Positions 34,200 through 45,041 of a stretch of 64,000 nucleotides of DNA are shown here, piece after piece (position 1 is the first letter of the stretch; each line of letters opens with the position of its first letter). A program made the position numbers and the translations under genes. Origin of the DNA: Capsicum annuum. Taxonomy: Eukaryota; Streptophyta; Magnoliopsida; Solanales; Solanaceae. The notes under the pieces were generated by a model, which was not told the origin of the DNA, made no database searches, and was given only the letters and a program-made list of their open reading frames with translations. The stretch spans positions 155,915,014 to 155,979,013 of the forward strand of contig NC_061115.1 in NCBI RefSeq assembly GCF_002878395.1, written 5' to 3'.

Positions 34200-36630
34200 A
34201 TTCCCTGTTTAGAAATCTTTGCTAGTTTTAAATAGCTAGCAGATAAAAACTTTAGTAAAATAATCTTGGATGCAAATTTTGACTGTGTCAGCAGCTCTGA
34301 AATATTGATTTTAGGCTAGGTATACCTTTGGTTTGGGTTCCAACGCACCTGAGCATATTTTGACTTATTGGTGAAAAAGTTGGAAAATAAAAAATATGAG
34401 TGTGGGACCCATATTTGGTCGAAACGACCTCAGATGGAAAATCCAACTTTGCCAATGCATTCAAATTGTCAAATCTAGTGTGAACACATAGTTCATTTGC
34501 AAAGATCAAATTCCAAACGAGTTCCAAGGAGTTGTTGAAAACTTGGAAAATTTTTCAAGTTTGTTGGTGCTAAGGCTTATGTGACCGCACAAAAGGCACC
34601 ATGATCACCCTCTTGCAGTTGCCATGAGGTCATTCCAATCACCCTAGTGCGATTGCCATCCATGGAGTGTGATAGCAACATCTCCATACCTATAAGGGGT
34701 ATAAATAGACCCCAATATTACGATTTTGGTCATTTTCCCTTCATCCTTAAGAGCAAAATATCCTAAATGGGTATGATAACTCAAAATTGAGTCTTGTGGG
34801 TGACTTGGGCGCTTGATTATCATCTATTATCACAAATATCTTCGAATATAAGGTAATATTTTATCAATTTCTTGGTGAATTTTCTTAAGTTTTGACCCAA
34901 ATCACTTAGGGAATGATTTTATCCCAAAGTTTATTGGTTTTCACTTATTTTTAGGGTTTTGATTCCATAAGTTTGATATTATGTTGTGTTGGTCTCGAAA
35001 ATGTATTTTCCATAAGTGGGGCCCAATTGGGATTTTTAGTGTCATTTTTAAACCCAAAGCACAATTGTGCAATATGAGTGTCGTCATTCTCATATTGATG
35101 AGTAGATTATGATTTTCATAGTGTGATGGCATTTTGGGATTATGAGGTGAAGATGGAAGTCTGATGAATGATGTAAGATTTTGCGGTTCTACTTTAAGGT
35201 AAGGTTTCATCTACTCGTCTTCATAAGATGATGTGTGATATATATTGCACGTGAATGTGAATGTTAAGATTGATTATGGATAGAATGACTTAGTCTTGAC
35301 TATTGTATTTTGGGGATAGGATGAGGGTTGTGGACCTATAAGGTGGATTGTTTTTTACCGTTTAGAATCCTATTGCCTTCTCCCTAGATTGAGCTAATCT
35401 GTAGCATGGATACGGCGTAATGCTAGGTTTGGTTTGTCGTTTAAGTGTTGGAACCATGATTAGTATAATTAACCTTAGTTGGGCTAGTTTAGTGATCTTA
35501 AAATTGTAAATTGAGTAGAGTGGACTTAAATGCCCATGTTTCTAGACGAAGTCCCTATTTTAGGATTGGGTATGGCGTACTTGACATTTAGAAGCTGAAC
35601 TAGATACCTTAGCCTAGTTTGGGGTGTAAATATCCTAAATATGAAAAATGAGGATTAGAAGTGGGTTCTCAGGTCTACTTAGGACAAAGCTTGTGTTAGC
35701 CCTTGTGGATTTAGTTGCAGATGCTAGGCATAGTTGAGACTATTGAGCCTTTAGAATAAGCTTACTTCGTGGATTGGTAAATTTTTATGACTTATCCCGA
35801 ATTATGAATAATGACTTATGGCCATGATATCCCTTATAGAAATGATATTGGGCCTTTAGAGATGCTATTTTCTCTTGGATATGATATTGGTCCTTTAGAT
35901 ACGTTATTTTCTCTTTGATATGATATTGAGACTTTAGAGATGTTATTTCCTCTTAGATATAATATTGGACCGTTAGAGATGTTATTTCCTCTTAGATGTG
36001 ATATTGGGCCTTTAGACATGCTATCCCTCTAAGATATGACAATTGGCTTATAGAAATGATACACCTCATAGTCATGATATGTGACCCATAGATGCGAGAT
36101 GCCTTATAGATGTGATGTGTCTTATAGTTATGATTTATGGCCCACTGATATGTTATATCTCCTAGACGTGAGATGTCTTACTTATAATATGTCTCCTAGA
36201 TGTGAGACGAGTACAAATATGCTTTACGTCTTATAGATATATTATGCTTCATAATCAGGCTATGACATATAGATATGAGATGGCTTATAAATATAATTAT
36301 TGATATGAGTTTCGAATATGCATGTGGGCCTAAGGCCGTGATTATGGTGTTATGATTATTTTGGACACATTATTGGGCCAAAGATCGTGTTATGATATTG
36401 GTTGGATATCCAAAAAGTAGGTATCCTTGTAAAGGATACGATGGTAATTATGAATATATACATATATTTATATATGTTTTTATATATACATCTCTCCGGT
36501 ATGAGACGAAGGAAGATGTGGTATGATGCTTATGATTTTATTGATTTGGATACTGGTGATGACATGCATAAATTCGGTACATTCATGATCATTTTACTGA
36601 TTTGGGTTATCTACCCACATCGATAAGTCA
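34200..36630 (+). repeat. Second LTR-like remnant with TATA box
   Basis: Non-coding. A TATAAATAG box at 34700 follows a CA-rich stretch, then 'gagcaaaatatcctaaatg' and AAGGTAATATT near 34850. At 35195 an 'AAGGTAAGGTTTCAT' donor-like block appears. A 39-bp tandem array occupies 35844-36038, followed by decayed repeats of the same words to about 36330. The layout resembles the long LTRs of Tekay/Del-type elements in the window. Borders unknown. Confidence 0.4.
35844..36038. repeat. 39-bp tandem array, five units
   Basis: The phrase (g/a)atattggNcctttaga begins at 35844, 35883, 35922, 35961 and 36000, an exact 39-bp period, with 'gttatttcctcttagatat' completing each unit. Because 39 is divisible by 3, the minus strand reads as a 13-residue repeat ('SKGPISYPRENNI'-like). 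More decayed units follow to about 36330. An LTR-internal minisatellite. Confidence 0.9.
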
Positions 36631-36975
36631 TTAACTATAAATTTTAGTTTGTTCACCAACCATTAATTCGATAACCCATTACCAACAATCTAAAGCTAAT
36701 TTTGCAGTTGAGTTATCAATTACGATTTGATTTTGAACAATCCTAATTTTGATCCTTTCTATATATCTTTAGTGTAAGACCACAAAATTTAAAAATCTTC
36801 ATTGCTTTTAAAATTTTGTGCTAAGTCAAAATCAGACAAACAAATTGAAGGAAAGGGAATAAAAGTTTTTGTAAGATTAGAAATAATTTTTTCAAGGTAT
36901 ATATTATAGACTTCTTTTTAATTTTTCGAGCAATTTCATGTACTAAAAATCTTCTCCTTTTTATTTTATTGGAAG
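36631..36975. other. AT-rich spacer, nothing firm
   Basis: No gene. 36650-36690 has 'accaaccattaattcgataacccattacc', a phrase type seen at the ends of some hAT-like MITEs, but I found no partner end. Confidence 0.4.
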
Positions 36976-36984
36976 TTCTTAAAT

Positions 36985-38421
36985 GGCAAAATGGCTTGCT
37001 GGCCCCTTGTACTATGTCCATTTTGTAATGTGGATACTCCTACTTACATGTTTGTCCTCTGGACCCTTGAATCCATTAAAAAACAATATTTTAAACACTA
37101 TTTCAGTGTGTGTAGCACACTCGCCCCACGTCAGTTGCCACGTCATTTTTAAGTATTACATTAAATTTCATGTCATTTTTAAAATGCCACATAAGAAATT
37201 AAATATTAAAAATGAAAAATTTTAATTTAGAATTAAAAAAAAAGTAAAAGTAAAATGGTGGGGGCTGGGGGCTCTTTCCTTTGCTGAATCTTAGACTCTT
37301 CAATTTATCATATTTCTCTCTCTATAATTTCCAATTTTGTTTCTTCGCTTTGGCTTTTAATCTTCTAATACACAAGATTTTTTTCAAGAAAAGATTTTGC
37401 TTTGATCAAAAGAATACTCACAAAGTTAAAAAAAAAAAAACTTATCAATGGAATTCAAGGAACAATTTTGTGAACTTTTAGGGTACCATTTCATTTCACT
37501 CCTCACAAGTCACATGCAAAGCAAAGCAAAACAATCAGTTAATTACCGCCACTACAACTGCACCACTGTGTCAAGTTCCAACGAAATTAGCTCGACCACA
37601 CCAAAATATTTTCTTGATGTTAACACTCATTTTAAAAAACAGAAAAAATTACCCATTTCATGAGCTGAATAACCCAATTTACCTTTTAACTGCTTATACC
37701 CAAATCTTGAATTCCTACAAAAAATATGAATTTCTCTTCGAATCACCCAATTTATCCTTCAATTGCTTATACCGAAATCTTGAATTCCTATAAGGAGCAT
37801 GAATTTCTCTTCAAATTAGGTTTATTGAATTCGGGTACTTGAAAAATTTATGTACATTTGATGATTTACTTGGTACAAATAATGTGGGGGTGGTGGTGCG
37901 GGTGGAGGACAAAGGTGAGAATGGTTGGTTGATGTTTGTGGTGGTGGTGTTGGGTGGGGGATGGGGGGAAGGGGGGGGGGGGGGGGGGTAGCTAGGTGTG
38001 GTGGTGGTGGTGCAGCGTAGGGGTTAGGGGATGGAGATGGCTGGATGTGTTGTACTAGGTGGGGGTAAGGGTGGGGGTGGGGGGATGTGGAGAGGGGGAG
38101 GGGTAGATGAAGAAGAGAGAGTTTTGGGAATTTTGTTTTAAATTTGGTGTTCCCTCTTTATAATTAATTTACCTATTATAATCTTCTTTTTAAAATTGTT
38201 TTAATATAAAATTGATCAAAAAATGACCCTCACGCGCATCCATGCTCGTGTAATAACGCGTTTCGTCCAACTCAACTGATTTTGTGCCACATAAACTTGG
38301 TCAACGGTCAAGGGGTTTAAAATATTTTAATGGGTTTAAGGGTCCAGTTAACAAACATGTAAGTAGGAGTATCCACATTACAAAACAAACATAGTACAAG
38401 GGTCCACCGAGCTATTTTGCC
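36985..38421. mobile_element. Mutator-like element with perfect 9-bp TSD
   Basis: The left end (GGCAAAATGGCTTGCTGG) and the reverse complement of the right end (GGCAAAATAGCTCGGTGG) align over about 105 bases with few differences, including the shared run 'TGTAATGTGGATACTCCTAC'. TTCTTAAAT stands on both sides (36976-36984 and 38422-38430), a perfect 9-bp duplication as made by Mutator transposases. The 1437-bp interior has no transposase, so it is non-autonomous. It holds pyrimidine-rich leader-like text (37290-37340), an 'accgccactacaactgcacc' stretch near 37547 and a G-rich tract, which could be captured host sequence (Pack-MULE type). That part is unproven. Confidence 0.9.
37880..38110. repeat. 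G-rich tract with G18 run
   Basis: (GGT)n-like sequence with an uninterrupted run of 18 G at 37971-37988 and several further runs of 4-6 G ('tgggggatggggggaag'). It could form G-quadruplexes. It lies inside the Mutator-like element. Confidence 0.9.
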
Positions 38422-38430
38422 TTCTTAAAT

Positions 38431-39078
38431 TAAAGTTTTTAATGGTCTAAGTTAATTTTTTCCCTTGCGCTAAATTAACTTCATTATTTTTCTCAATTAA
38501 GCATATATTGGCTAATCATTTTTTAAAAAAGTATAATAAATGATTTAAAAATATTTGATCCTACGAATTATTGTATGATCCCGTCAATAAAATTAATATA
38601 TAAATTAAAATACAATTTTAATTAAATAAAATAATTAAAAGGTCCTATTCAAAAAATACTTTGGTAGATGTTTCTTCAATGGATGAAATCTTACAAGATT
38701 ATTAAAACTTCAATTAGAGATAAAATAAATAAAAATTTCTTATGAGGACTCAACAAATTAGATTTATCTTATTATTGTTATTATTATTATTAGTAGTAGT
38801 AGTAGTAGTAGTAGTAGTATTACTATTTTCACATAAAAGAAGACCACAAATTTTGAATTAATTTTTAATTGGTCATATAAAGATCTTTGATGGTGTCACT
38901 TTCACTTATTTTATTACTTATCACTTTTTACATGACATTTAATAAGTCCATATAATTGTTCAAATTTACTAAAATGGGTGAAAACTTGCTTAATTATTGA
39001 AATTTAATTAGGATTAAAATGGAAAAAGAAAATTTACGTGAGGACTACCAAATTGAAATTTTCCCTTATATATAGTTA
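38431..39078. other. AT-rich spacer with trinucleotide microsatellite
   Basis: No gene. (TTA)n/(TAG)n run at 38770-38826 with eight TAG-type units. The rest is AT-rich sequence ending at a Helitron end. Confidence 0.7.
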
Positions 39079-39107
39079 CTAGATGATGTATCCCGTGCTA
39101 TGCACAG
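39079..39107 (-). mobile_element. Helitron 3' terminus on minus strand
   Basis: On the minus strand: GTCTGTGCATAGCACGGGAT, then ten bases, then CTAG (39082-39079) followed by T. The stem TCTGTGC/GCACGGG pairs with two G-T wobbles. The same architecture as at 17830, and the sequence of the hairpin (GTGC..GCACGGG) is related. The body would extend toward higher coordinates but is replaced by an LTR at 39232. Confidence 0.65.
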
Positions 39108-39231
39108 ACCTAATATTATTTTTGTTTAATAATATTTTATGATTTATTATCAATTAAACATCTTATAAACCTTTTAAAATGAATAAAAAATATAAATATG
39201 CTTTTGTGTTATGACAAAAAAAGAGAGATTT

Positions 39232-41521
39232 TGTCACGACCCAAAAATAAGGATCATGATAGCACTTGTCGCGGCGTATCTTGACAAGTAAGCCTATCAC
39301 CCAAATTGATACGAAAAGAGAAAAAGACAAAAATATCCCAAGGTAAGGCTTCTAAAATAAAGTCGAACCATATAAGTAATCATAACAATGCGGAAATAAC
39401 TTATCCAAAATATCAATCATGCCCAAAATTAGGTGTCAATAGTGTAAGAGCTACTAATACAATTCAAGAGTCAAATGCATCAGAAAAAAAACCTCAAATG
39501 AATAATATTTATCTCCGAATACTAATAAAGACATAACTACTGTAGAAAGATAGAGGTGAACTTTGGACGTATGAATGTCCAACCGCTATCTTGGAAGATC
39601 CAACAATCGCCCGAGTCAAGTAAGCTGAGGCGCACTCGAGCTAGGACTTGCACCGAAAGGACGCAGTAGGCATGAGTACGGTCCACTTACACTCAGTAGG
39701 TATCATAGACTGACCAAGCAAAGTAGTAAATAAAGCATACAAAATATACACTAAGGGCATGTCACCTACAATCAGAAAAATGTCCCACAACAGTAGCCCA
39801 CACTGTTTGCACTAACAGTTCTAATATATCTCATATTTATTACAACATCACACCAAGATAGAACAAAAGTACGTATTATATCACATATAAAAAAACAAGG
39901 GGAACATACATATACAAGATCATCAAATACAAGTAAAAGAAGATATGGTAAATACATAGATGACAAGTCAGTATGCCAATACAACACAACATAACACAGT
40001 AAAGTAAGTTCAATTTATATGATGATGGTGATGATGATGATGATGATGATGCACGAGGTCGCCGCACAACCTCTGGGATCATCGCACAATCCTCGTATAT
40101 ACCTACGGAGTCAAGCCTCCCAACTCAGCACTCATGGGGGATTCGTCAACCCGTATACAATCCATATATCTCATATCTCCTTTCCAGCATATCCCTTGGA
40201 AAGGTTTTCATAAGGTGTTACAATATCTTTTAAAAAGGTGTTGCCAGTGTTTCTCAAATGTTGCTATGGTGGTACCAATGTTTCATGAATGAGTATTATA
40301 TGAAAATGTAATGCTCACAACCAATCACAATGAGTATTTCCACAAACAACCACATGATATATTTCCACAACCAACCATAATGATACATTTCCACAACCAC
40401 ATGTGTCAATATTCGCTCATTATGTTCGTACCATCCATGAATTTTCACATGTCTCATTTGCCAATAAAGTATGAATATAATCAATACACCAATGGTACCA
40501 CATTAGTATTTTAATAACACAATACAATTATTCATATGTATTCAAGGCTATCAATATCACATAGGACCCTACTTGGTCACGCATATCACATAATATCTCA
40601 ATTTAGATAATTAAATCACATATAAGCCCCCACATGGTCACAACACATAGATAGTTGTTTTTCATGATTAGTTCTCACCCTTAACATGCATTTTGTACCA
40701 TCATTTACTACCTAGCCCAGTCTGAAAGAGTTAAGCCATAACCTACCTCGAAAGCCGAAACTGGTCCGCTACACTTGAATCTACAATCTTACTTTTCATG
40801 AACAACCCGAAATTCTACTAAAAACATCAAATATGAAATCTACTCGTCAAGACAAAATCAACAACACCCATATTGACTATTTTTTATTCAGAGTTAAAAT
40901 GGACTCCCAAAATAGATTTCCGAAAAAAGGTAAAACTGGAAATTTATTTTAAAAATATGTTCCCCATATTTTTAGAAACCTACAGCTGAAAACCCAAGTT
41001 AAATCGAGTCAAAAATGAGGTTTAAATTGAAGAAAATCCATTTTTGAGCTTTACCGGGTAAAATCTTTAAAATTCGGGTTAAAATCAAGAATCAGAGTTG
41101 TTTTGAAGGTTAAATTGATGAAAAACTAGTAATTATAAGATAAAAACATTATTCAAGTGAAAAGGACTGAAATTTGGGTTTAAAATCGTGCCCTAAGATT
41201 TTTGAAATTTTGAGAAATTAATCAAGAAATTACTAAGAAAATGGTGAAATCTTACCTTTAACCCGTAATAAAAAACAAGAAAAAGGTGATAATCTATCTT
41301 TTCAAACTCCCACAAACTTTGCTTTTAAGATCCCAAACTATTTAGAGTTTAACTCTGAAGAGGCAAGATGAAAAATGAGCAAAATAGACCCAAAAACTAT
41401 TTAAATAGTACAAAAAATCTGCACTAAATGGGCAAAAAACTGCAGATTTTCTATTTTAAGTCCAATTCGGACTTCGATTGGGTGCTTGATATTTGTTTGG
41501 AGTTCGATTTATGCAAAAAAA
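39232..41521 (-). mobile_element. Truncated LTR of family B
   Basis: Starts TGTCACGACCC at 39232, the complement of the GGGTCRTGACA 3' end seen at 3672. It matches the reverse complement of about 1575-3672 ('aaaactagtaattataagat' at 41122; 'cataacctacctcg' at 40737). A (GATGAT)n run lies at 40020-40051. At about 41521 it changes abruptly into a family A LTR, so the 5' part of this LTR is missing. No PBS beside it. The frames 40019-40213 and 40311-40514 are not genes. Confidence 0.75.
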
Positions 41522-42356
41522 CTATGCAACCACACGAAATTCAACATTCTGGATGCGATTTCTTGGTTTTCTTGAAGAAGGGCTTGAATTTTGTTCTTGG
41601 GAGATGATCTTGAGAGAAAACCCTAATTTTCTTGCTCTTGAGAGTGGAGAGGATTATGAGTGATGAGAAACTGATATTTTATCACTTAATAGGGTTTAAT
41701 GCATGATTTAAGTCGTGGGAGTGGGGTTTGAGGTGAGGAAAATTACCAAAATACCCCTAAAGAAACAAAAGAAAATTGTAGAAATATTTAGTTGACGACC
41801 AAGGTTGATGGCCCGTCACTTAGGTGATGGCTCGTCACGTAAGTCGTCACTTTCAGGCTAGAATTTACCCTCTACTATCCTAGTCTAATGACTAAAGCTG
41901 ATGGGTCATCACTTAGTTGACGGCTCATCAGCTTAGTCGTCACCTAAGTGACGGCTTATCACTGTAGTCGTTACTTGGTTGACAGATAGATACTTCGAAG
42001 TAAAATGTGCATAACTTTCTACTGAAATATCGAATTAAGGTGAAACTAGTTGCGTTGGAAAGAGGACTCAAAGATATTTCTTTTGGTATATAGTATTACA
42101 CTTGAATTGACATATCATAACATATACACTTGTTTAAAGTTGACCCTTGCTGGAGCATTTGTCAAAACTTTATCGATAGAAAAGTCCTCAACTCGTCTTT
42201 GAGTTAAGAGGATATTATGACCTCTATAAATACACAACGATATTCCCACATCATATATTTTATAATTACACATGTATATACAGATAATAATTGGGTTTAA
42301 GTCTCTACGCATAGGAACACGATTTAAATTCTAGCCCAAAAATGTGGGGTGTTACA
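41522..42356 (-). mobile_element. LARD-like element: downstream LTR fragment (family A)
   Basis: Matches 46700-47510 closely ('cttgggagatgatcttgagag', 'gatgcatgatttaagtcgtgg', 'catataactttc' type text). It ends GGGGTGTTACA at 42356, the complement of the TGTAACACCCC LTR start. Only the 5' third (835 of about 2470 bp) remains, joined at 41521 to family B sequence. Clustered TGACG/CGTCA words at 41793-41970 lie in what would be U3. Confidence 0.8.
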
Positions 42357-45041
42357 TTATCTGCATCTGCCCCTTCGAGACATTCATCCTCACATGAATC
42401 TGGACATGGTTGCATAATTGAGTATGGTTATGATACTTGAATTGAACTGGACTCATGAATACATGCATTGAAATGAGAATGGTTATAAGGCTGAGATAGG
42501 AACGAGAGAGTAAACTTATGAGAAACTATTACCCTTGGGATAGTTCATTCTTCGAATGATACTAACTTGGCTGGAATACAAAGGAAAAATTGAGATGATG
42601 CAAGGGATACTTATGAACTAAATCATGACTGAATATCTAGAATCTAAAACTGATGACTGATGCATGAACTAAACTGAAGTAACGACTTGCATAGTCGTGA
42701 AGGAATTTTCTCCTGAATAGGAGAGATAAATACAATATAAAATTATCTGCCTGACTACTAAACCGAATTATTGGCTATACAAACTAACTCATACTGAAAG
42801 CTTATACTTAACTAGAGTATTTCTTTGACACTCTTTCTGTAAAGTTCTAATGACTTTAGAGAGAAAAGAATCTTGGCATGGTCTGAATAAGACATCTGAA
42901 TAAGAAATCACAACATGGCCAAAATTCTGTAATATGGGACACAGGCCTACGAAACATCAGCTAGGATAGAGTTACTAAGCCTTATGCACTGTAACTACTA
43001 ACTTACAATCTTAGCCACACTTCTCAACTACTCCCTCAACTATACTTTTTACTTCAATACCACACTTCACTTGAGGCTACTGAAAATATTCACATGGGCA
43101 CTGATAACTCTATCTACTGAGGCCTGAGCTGGACTGAATTCTCCCACTGTGTTCAACCCTACTCGAATCTACAAAATGTACATATAACACTATAATACTA
43201 ACCTGAGTCATGAATTTAATACACTCTGCATTTCTTAACTTTCTATATCCTAAATAATTCTGATTACCCTTTCAACAACTAAATACAACCTCTTACTAGT
43301 CATTTACTAAAGCGCAATGCATTTATCCCCTTACACACGAACATGACATTCAAGCCTATCTTCATAACTATAGCCTCATGTAAAAGAAACACGCAACAAT
43401 CTTTCTTTAACATGAAATATTTACTCTCTCCTATCTAAGCAATTCCTCATCACTATATCATTTCATAAGGAGAGGTCACTGAAAGGTTGAAACATGAGGA
43501 CCTGAAGCATGAATGAACACTATACAGAACTTGACACTTAATTGAGGCCTGGGGAATAGAATATCAATATCATGGATTCATCAAGAGATCTAATCTGAGG
43601 GTATACATGACATAATTTGAATTTCGCTGATCATTAGGAGTGTTCCATGAGTACTGGAACTGAACATACTGTAAAGCATGGGCACATGAGTCATGATCTA
43701 CATGACCTGAGTTTGGAGTTTCTAAATTTATGGAGCATGATTTGTACTGCTGAGTGGACTGGAATACCTCATACTAGGAACTAGAAGAGTACATGATTTT
43801 CTATAAGGTGCACGAACATGATCTATGATCATAAAGCTGATAGGTAAGGCATGAGTAGATATCGTGATGACTAAAAAACCTTACACTGAGATAGAATGGG
43901 TCGAGCATCTACCCCCTATTGATGTTCTACAATACACTGGCATTACTTTTAGAATCTGAGAGCCTGACTTGGTTACTTGTTCTATTATCTCCCCCTTAGC
44001 TTAAAGCCATCATTCTAAGTCTAGAAAACACTTAATCAACACCTCTAAACTGAACTAAAACCACTTTACTCTAGAGTATGAGATATAACAATACTCGTAA
44101 ACACTAAACTCGCCCTAAAAGACTGCACGTGAAAGTGTAAAACCGTACTGCTGATACTTCCTTCTGAGATAGAACTCTTAAATTTCTATAGCCCCAAATA
44201 CGTCATGTAACAATTTAAGAACCGTCTAACTTAGAATTCTCAACTCTTTTTTCTATTAGCTCAATGTTCAAAGAATTAAACTTAGATTGTAACACTTAAC
44301 ATGGATATGCCCAAACCTTTTAAGGAACCATACTAACTTCCTTCATAGCCTATTAATATCACATCTCTAAACTTATATTTTCCCTACACCATAGGAGTTA
44401 CCATTTCACCAACAATATATACTTTCAAATCAATAAACTTAAATTCTTTTCTTGCATACACTGTTTCAAGCCTACTGATTCACCTTTCATGCAACTAGCC
44501 TCATGAATGCAAAATATACTAAATTCAAATAATACTATCCCCATTTTACTGCTTCTAAACTCCTAGGTTCACACTTATAACTCTAGGTCATATGCTATCA
44601 TAGGTTTTTGAGGAGGGATCTAAAAACACATCTGACTTTGGCTAAATGCATGATTTTCATGAATCATGAATGAACTCTTTCATACTTTGGAACATAAAGG
44701 CACTGATGGAATACTTTTAATCCCACATACAATCCCATGACTGTCTGTGGGAAATGTCAGAGAAAATCCCTATCTATAAGGATTTAATCTTGATTGTTTC
44801 TGTTACCTTAAAAATAAGGCAGGGCTATCATAAAAAGAACAAGATGAGAATCTATATAACTTTCTTATAGGACCTTTCTATAGCACGATCTAAGATATGA
44901 AAGAGGGTAAACTTTTCCTAAAACGTCTTGTAGCCTCTTGTCCATAACTATGGACGCTTCACACACATGTACAAGACTCTACTTGACGCAGCTTTCAGAC
45001 TCCCTGGGAAAATTTAAAATCTTAGGCTCTGATACCAAGTT
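42357..45041 (-). mobile_element. LARD-like element: non-coding internal region
   Basis: 2685 bp between two LTR copies of one family, with the PBS at its 45041 end and purine-rich 'cgaaggggcagatgcag' (minus) next to the downstream LTR as a degenerate polypurine tract. No gag or pol motif in any frame; stops are dense everywhere. Long LTRs with a non-coding interior define LARD-type, non-autonomous elements that would need enzymes from a related gypsy element. The family A LTR copies at 6957 and 11132 may be marks of the same family. Confidence 0.75.
45026..45037 (-). other. Primer binding site, tRNA-iMet type
   Basis: GCTCTGATACCA on +, that is TGGTATCAGAGC on minus, a perfect 12-base match to the complement of plant initiator tRNA-Met. 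It lies four bases from the LTR end at 45042 and fixes the element on the minus strand. Confidence 0.93.

Noticed and set aside
34693..34710. TATAAATAG as the promoter of a host gene
   Set aside because: It lies in an LTR-like remnant and no coding sequence follows; more likely an LTR promoter.
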